Source: Metallyticus violacea (taxonomy: Eukaryota > Arthropoda > Insecta > Mantodea > Metallyticidae). From it: DNA of 64,000 nt. Below, piece by piece: positions 59,899 to 64,000 of this stretch; positions within the stretch are counted from its first letter, which is position 1, and every line of letters starts with the position of its first letter. Both the position numbers and the translations under genes were made by a program. The stretch spans positions 37,846,501 through 37,910,500 of the forward strand of contig CM060840.1 of assembly GCA_030762175.1 (NCBI GenBank), read 5' to 3'. Below the pieces are notes generated by a model. It was not told the origin of the DNA. It ran no database searches and saw nothing but the letters and a program-made list of their open reading frames with translations.

Positions 59899-62800
59899 AC
59901 CTGACGTATTTGAGCTTACAGGTTAAGCGAGACCTTTTCAGCGCATTGTGCCTCAGTATTTTGTCTGTCTATATCACTCAAAAATCTGTTAACCATCTTC
60001 CGGTTATTTCGCGTATTGTACCGCACCCTTAACCAATTATACCCCAGTCCAATTGGTTTTAATTCCTTATTTTTGATGATCAACACATACACCATCCTTC
60101 ATTTATTTTCTCCCCCCATACTGATCCGGTCAATTGTAGTTAGAACGTACAGACAGTCTTCAAAGCGTAAAGTAATGCGTGATAATGAAATCGTTGTGTT
60201 TTTACATTCCATTGAATACAGTAATATTGTCGTAAGTTAAATTGTTCCTCTATTTGATTAGCTTCAGCGTTTTGAAGAACATTTACAGTCACACAATTGA
60301 CAATACATAATAACAAAGGTACAGACTTTGTGAAGATGGGTTTAGAAACTTTAACCTGAGTTATGTATGAATTGCTATGCTATCTTCAGTTTTGAAGCCC
60401 CAGATGCTGACATTCGGAGTTGGCTATTCTTTTGAAATACGTTGCGAGCAGAACAATGCATGAAAGAACCTAAAGCGGAAGGCAAGTATTTGTTAACAAC
60501 TACTGCAAAATGTCACAACGCACCATTTGTAGGAAATAAATGGTTGTGACATCCCATTATGTCCGTATCCAGGTGACATACTAGGAAGTCGCTCTGGCTT
60601 TCACGCACGATCATTTGTAAGCTCTAAACATTTAGACATAACAGTTAGGCGTATTTGTAAGCTTTCCTTTTGTGCTTTTCCAGTTCATTCTTCATATTAT
60701 AAAGTACGGGCTTTATTACGTACGTCATTAAGAAATTGTGCCGCATTTTCCTGTAATTATTTATGCGCTTGTTTCATTCTGGCTTTTCCATAAGATTAAA
60801 AAACAGAAGAACAACAAAAGGAACACAAAACTTTCTTTTACTGAAGGAGCAAACAAAGAAAATATAAAATTAATTGCTGTTTTCAGTCCGCCATAAAAAT
60901 AATATCGTAGACAGAGCGGAAAAAGTAATTATACTTAAGGAGACTGACTTTTTCTTAATTTATATTTGTTGTTTAAAAATACAGTTCTTTTAAAACGTGT
61001 AATTACGAGATATGGGTACTTCATAAGAGCTTCAGTCTTACCTGAATCTTAGTAGTAATACAGTTATAAGTATAGTAAAAGTGCTTAATAATTGTTTTAT
61101 GTGGCATGAGAATTTGCATTTGTATATATATATATAAATTAACAGTAATAATCAAAGTAGAAAAGAATAAATCACTTAGATAAAGTCACACTTGAAATTG
61201 CTATATTTCGAACTCATTGAGTTATAACACAGTTATATCGTGTTATATTCATTATTCTTTGAGTCAGTCCAGCGAGAACTGTATGTTTGAGATGGTATAG
61301 TTTGTTATGTCATTGTGAAAGTTTTCACAGAAGGTATTTTTATCGTTTGTTGCGTAAAATCAAGTTTAACTAGAGGGATTTTATTAAAATATTGAATAAG
61401 TAGAAAGTGGACGTCTAATGCTCAGCATCATGAAAACCTAATGGCATACTAAATTCCATTTATTTATGGGAGTATATTATACATGAGTGGTGGTATTATG
61501 GGAAGGTTACCCCATGTTTACAAAAATTTGTATGCAAAATGCTGCTAAACTTCTGTAAAATAGATGTTTAGGATAGAGCTAGAGTCTTAAAAAAATGTTG
61601 TGCAGGTTACTCGATGTGAAAGATGCCGGGGACAAAATTAGAGCCTCAATAAAAAGGAAAACTAAGGACTTTTGATAATGCAGCAATATATTGCTGCAGC
61701 TAAAGCTGTTAGGAGCAAGAAATTCACTATTCGAAACCGCGCATCATTTCAAGGTTCTTAAATCAACATTCAGTTTTCTATTTTGTGAAAAATCCAAATG
61801 AATCCTTGAAGAATCAATGATCGGCTGGTGTCATTCAGTATTTGGTTCAATTTTCTTTGTGGCAACAGGGTTTCACGGTTTACATGTAATTGGAGCAACC
61901 TTTCTTCTCATTAGCCGCAAGAGGAATGTGTCACAACAGTGACAACGCTGGAAAATTGCCAGCTATCTCCTGGTAATGTGTTACTATTTATAAACTTCTC
62001 ATATTCACTTGCAGCAATACTCTTGTTTTCATTAACCTCGAAATAAAGGGATCAGAAATGGAACTGTACTTACGACTTAAGCGCAGCAGTATTAACGCAA
62101 GCACAATTCTTTGCAGACATATAGAGAGTGATTCAAAACTTTGTAAATGTAAGAAACAATTTGAGGACAGCTACTGTTAATATGTTTAAATATACAAAAT
62201 AATGTAAGCAAATTTAATTTATTTGCTCGTAATAATTGCCGTATTACACCTACATTCAATGCAAGTGTAACAAAAGGCTATCGCACTCTTTCATATATCG
62301 AAACTGTTATCTAACCATAGCAAACAAACACTTCAACAATGTTTCTCTTCATATTCAGATAACACCACTTCCTGTTCCTATTTGTGCTGCTTAAGTCTGT
62401 AAATAACCTAATGAATAATGCCATGTATCTGTTGGGAGACATTTTTTCATACGTTGCTGCCTGTACATACAAATATTGAAAAGCCGTGTCAGATAGAACA
62501 GATCAAAGTACAAAGAACCCTTGCCGAAAAAATACGAATGCGCTAACAAGCTTTGTCGTATTGTGAAGAGCGTGATGGTAGTGTTAGTTTCCAACTTTCC
62601 CACGGTGCATTCTCCGCAGTGATTCATCATACTTCTTGTTTACAACGATATTACTTCCGTATCACGTGCACATCTAGAGGGCATTTTCTGGCTATTAATA
62701 ACAAGGTGTTGTGAAAAACATTGCTCTAAGGCTGGTATCCACGAGCCCTTGAAGCTGAAACCCTTATTCAATAATGATGATGAAAAAGTCGGACAGTCAT

Positions 62801-63314
62801 TATGTATATAACTAATTCTATTATAGCTCTTTAAACACTAAATCTAGGCAAATTTAATTCCTTACATATTATTAGCTTGCATGCACTCTAAAAAGATTGG
62901 TGTGAGTAATAGTTAATTGGAGAAATAGATGTCTTCAGATATTTTAGTCTAAACAAAGGAGGTGATGAATGTAATTGTAATATTCTAAAAATATTTCCAT
63001 TGTTCATAACCCCATAGTAGTCTTTGAGTGTAACATATTGTATTACTACTTAGTAATTTATTTTTGAACAGATATTTCCTGTATTGTAGAAACTACTTTC
63101 TTTTTACTTTCACAGAAGATTTGAACAGTTCTACTACAGAAGCATTTAAAATTCCACAATTTTGGCTATGAACTATGATGTGTGTCTCTGTTGTACTAAA
63201 TGGGACATTTTCGAGTTAAGAAATGTATCTTTGAGCAGCCTGAAGTATATATGTTCTTTCAAATAAACTTCAGGACGAAAGAGCTGCTGCCTATTACCAG
63301 TGATGTTTATGCTA
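59899..63314. other. No gene recognised
   Basis: Mixed AT-rich sequence with a (TA)n near 61122-61138. Around 62127 gagagtgattcaaaactttg weakly resembles a DNA-transposon terminus. Nothing firm. Confidence 0.4.
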
Positions 63315-63584
63315 GTCCTGATGGTTTGGTGGTAAACATACTTGCCTCATAGACCCAAGATCGCTGTTTTCTTCCCTGCCAGGGTCGATGGATTAAAAAT
63401 CCTAAGTATGACTTCTTTCGGAAGGTAAATAAAGCCGTGGGTCCCATGTCGTAGATTTACGGCAAGAAAAAGAACCTCAAGCCTGAAAGAAGAGGTCTCT
63501 GAGAAAATATGATCGACTCTTTCACATCTTGAATTGAATGGGACCTAAATATTAAAGAGTATCCTTAAATAAACCAAATAAAAG
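63315..63584 (+). repeat. SINE-A copy 6 (sense)
   Basis: Starts gtcctgatggtttggtggta (box A region). The box B region is altered (ccagggtcgatgg). The shared body follows (aaagccgtgggtcccatgtc, then aagcctgaaagaagaggtct), and the tail ccttaaataaaccaaataaa is preserved. Part of the 3' body (about 20 bases before the tail) is deleted relative to copies 1 and 2. No exact TSD. Confidence 0.85.
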
Positions 63585-64000
63585 AAGAGCATTTTTGCAT
63601 TAGTGCTATTATTTCGTTAATGTTTTCTTGCTTTGAGACATGCGAGGAACTATATACAATAAACATAATGGTAAATTATCAACCTAATTCAAAGTGGCAT
63701 AGGTGGACTGTCAATATGGCTTTAAAGAATGTATGAAAAGGGATACAAAAATGCTTCTCAAAGTAGTTAGTGTTAGCTACTGTTGAAAGCGGGTGATGAT
63801 AAACATACAATATATAAAAGAATACTTCGGAGTATATGTCGTTACCAGGTTTCGGCAGGACGGCGCCAGAACAGTTCTAGCGAAATCTGTAAGAAGTTTT
63901 GGAAATGAAAGCAATTGTGGAAATATTTGTGTTTGTAACATGCAAAACGAAGGTCCACCGATGAAAGTAATAGTGCCTGTATTTGTGATCTATGCTGCTT
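63585..64000. other. No gene recognised
   Basis: Mixed sequence to the window edge, GC-richer around 63840-63900, with no readable motif. Confidence 0.4.

Overview
This window looks like a piece of a large, AT-rich arthropod genome, most probably an insect. The clues are a short interstitial (TTAGG)n tract, which is the arthropod telomere motif, many trinucleotide and tetranucleotide microsatellites, two families of tRNA-derived SINEs, and decayed coding pieces of typical arthropod transposons: RTE-like and Jockey/CR1-like LINEs, a Penelope-like element, and Tc1/mariner-type DNA transposons. I see no bacterial gene organisation, no operon, no rRNA, no CRISPR array and no intact long protein gene. 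The species cannot be fixed from the sequence alone.

Layout. 1-2.1 kb is plain AT-rich DNA. At 2.1-4.4 kb there is a SINE-A copy, a (ATT)n array, and a Tc1/mariner-superfamily transposase relic split by a second SINE-A with a perfect 12-bp target-site duplication (TSD). 4.4-12.5 kb is mostly unannotated AT-rich DNA, with a perfect 2 x 141 bp tandem duplication near 8 kb and a truncated SINE-A between two (AAT)n arrays. At 12.58 kb there is a possible decayed RING-finger exon. At 15.2-15.7 kb a diverged ~95-bp direct repeat encloses a SINE-B copy and a TTAGG tract. A second SINE-B, with a perfect 11-bp TSD, sits at 18.5 kb. LINE C-terminal tails follow near 20 kb. A broken copy of a dispersed arthropod repeat protein lies at 29.9-30.3 kb. 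The stretch 36.8-46.4 kb is a retroelement graveyard: RTE tail, RTE reverse transcriptase, Penelope-like GIY-YIG end, Jockey-like reverse transcriptase and another RTE. A ~600-bp compound tetranucleotide array covers 46.85-47.45 kb. A Tc1-like transposase relic interrupted by the third SINE-B is at 48.6-49.8 kb. Beyond 52.6 kb the DNA is sparse, with one RTE fragment, one possible LINE tail and a final SINE-A at 63.3 kb.

Host genes. None is certain. Four short GC-richer islands carry coding-like or promoter-like signals: 31.31-31.42 kb (minus strand; in-frame upstream stop, ATG, 21 codons, consensus splice donor, E-box), 44.7-44.96 kb (plus strand; ATG in a strong context, 16 codons then a consensus donor, palindromic CRE), 50.43-50.73 kb (minus strand, 98 open codons) and 12.58-12.76 kb (acceptor plus Cys-rich frame with a stop). 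If real, they would be isolated exons in very large introns. They are the items most worth checking. I found no convincing new biological system.
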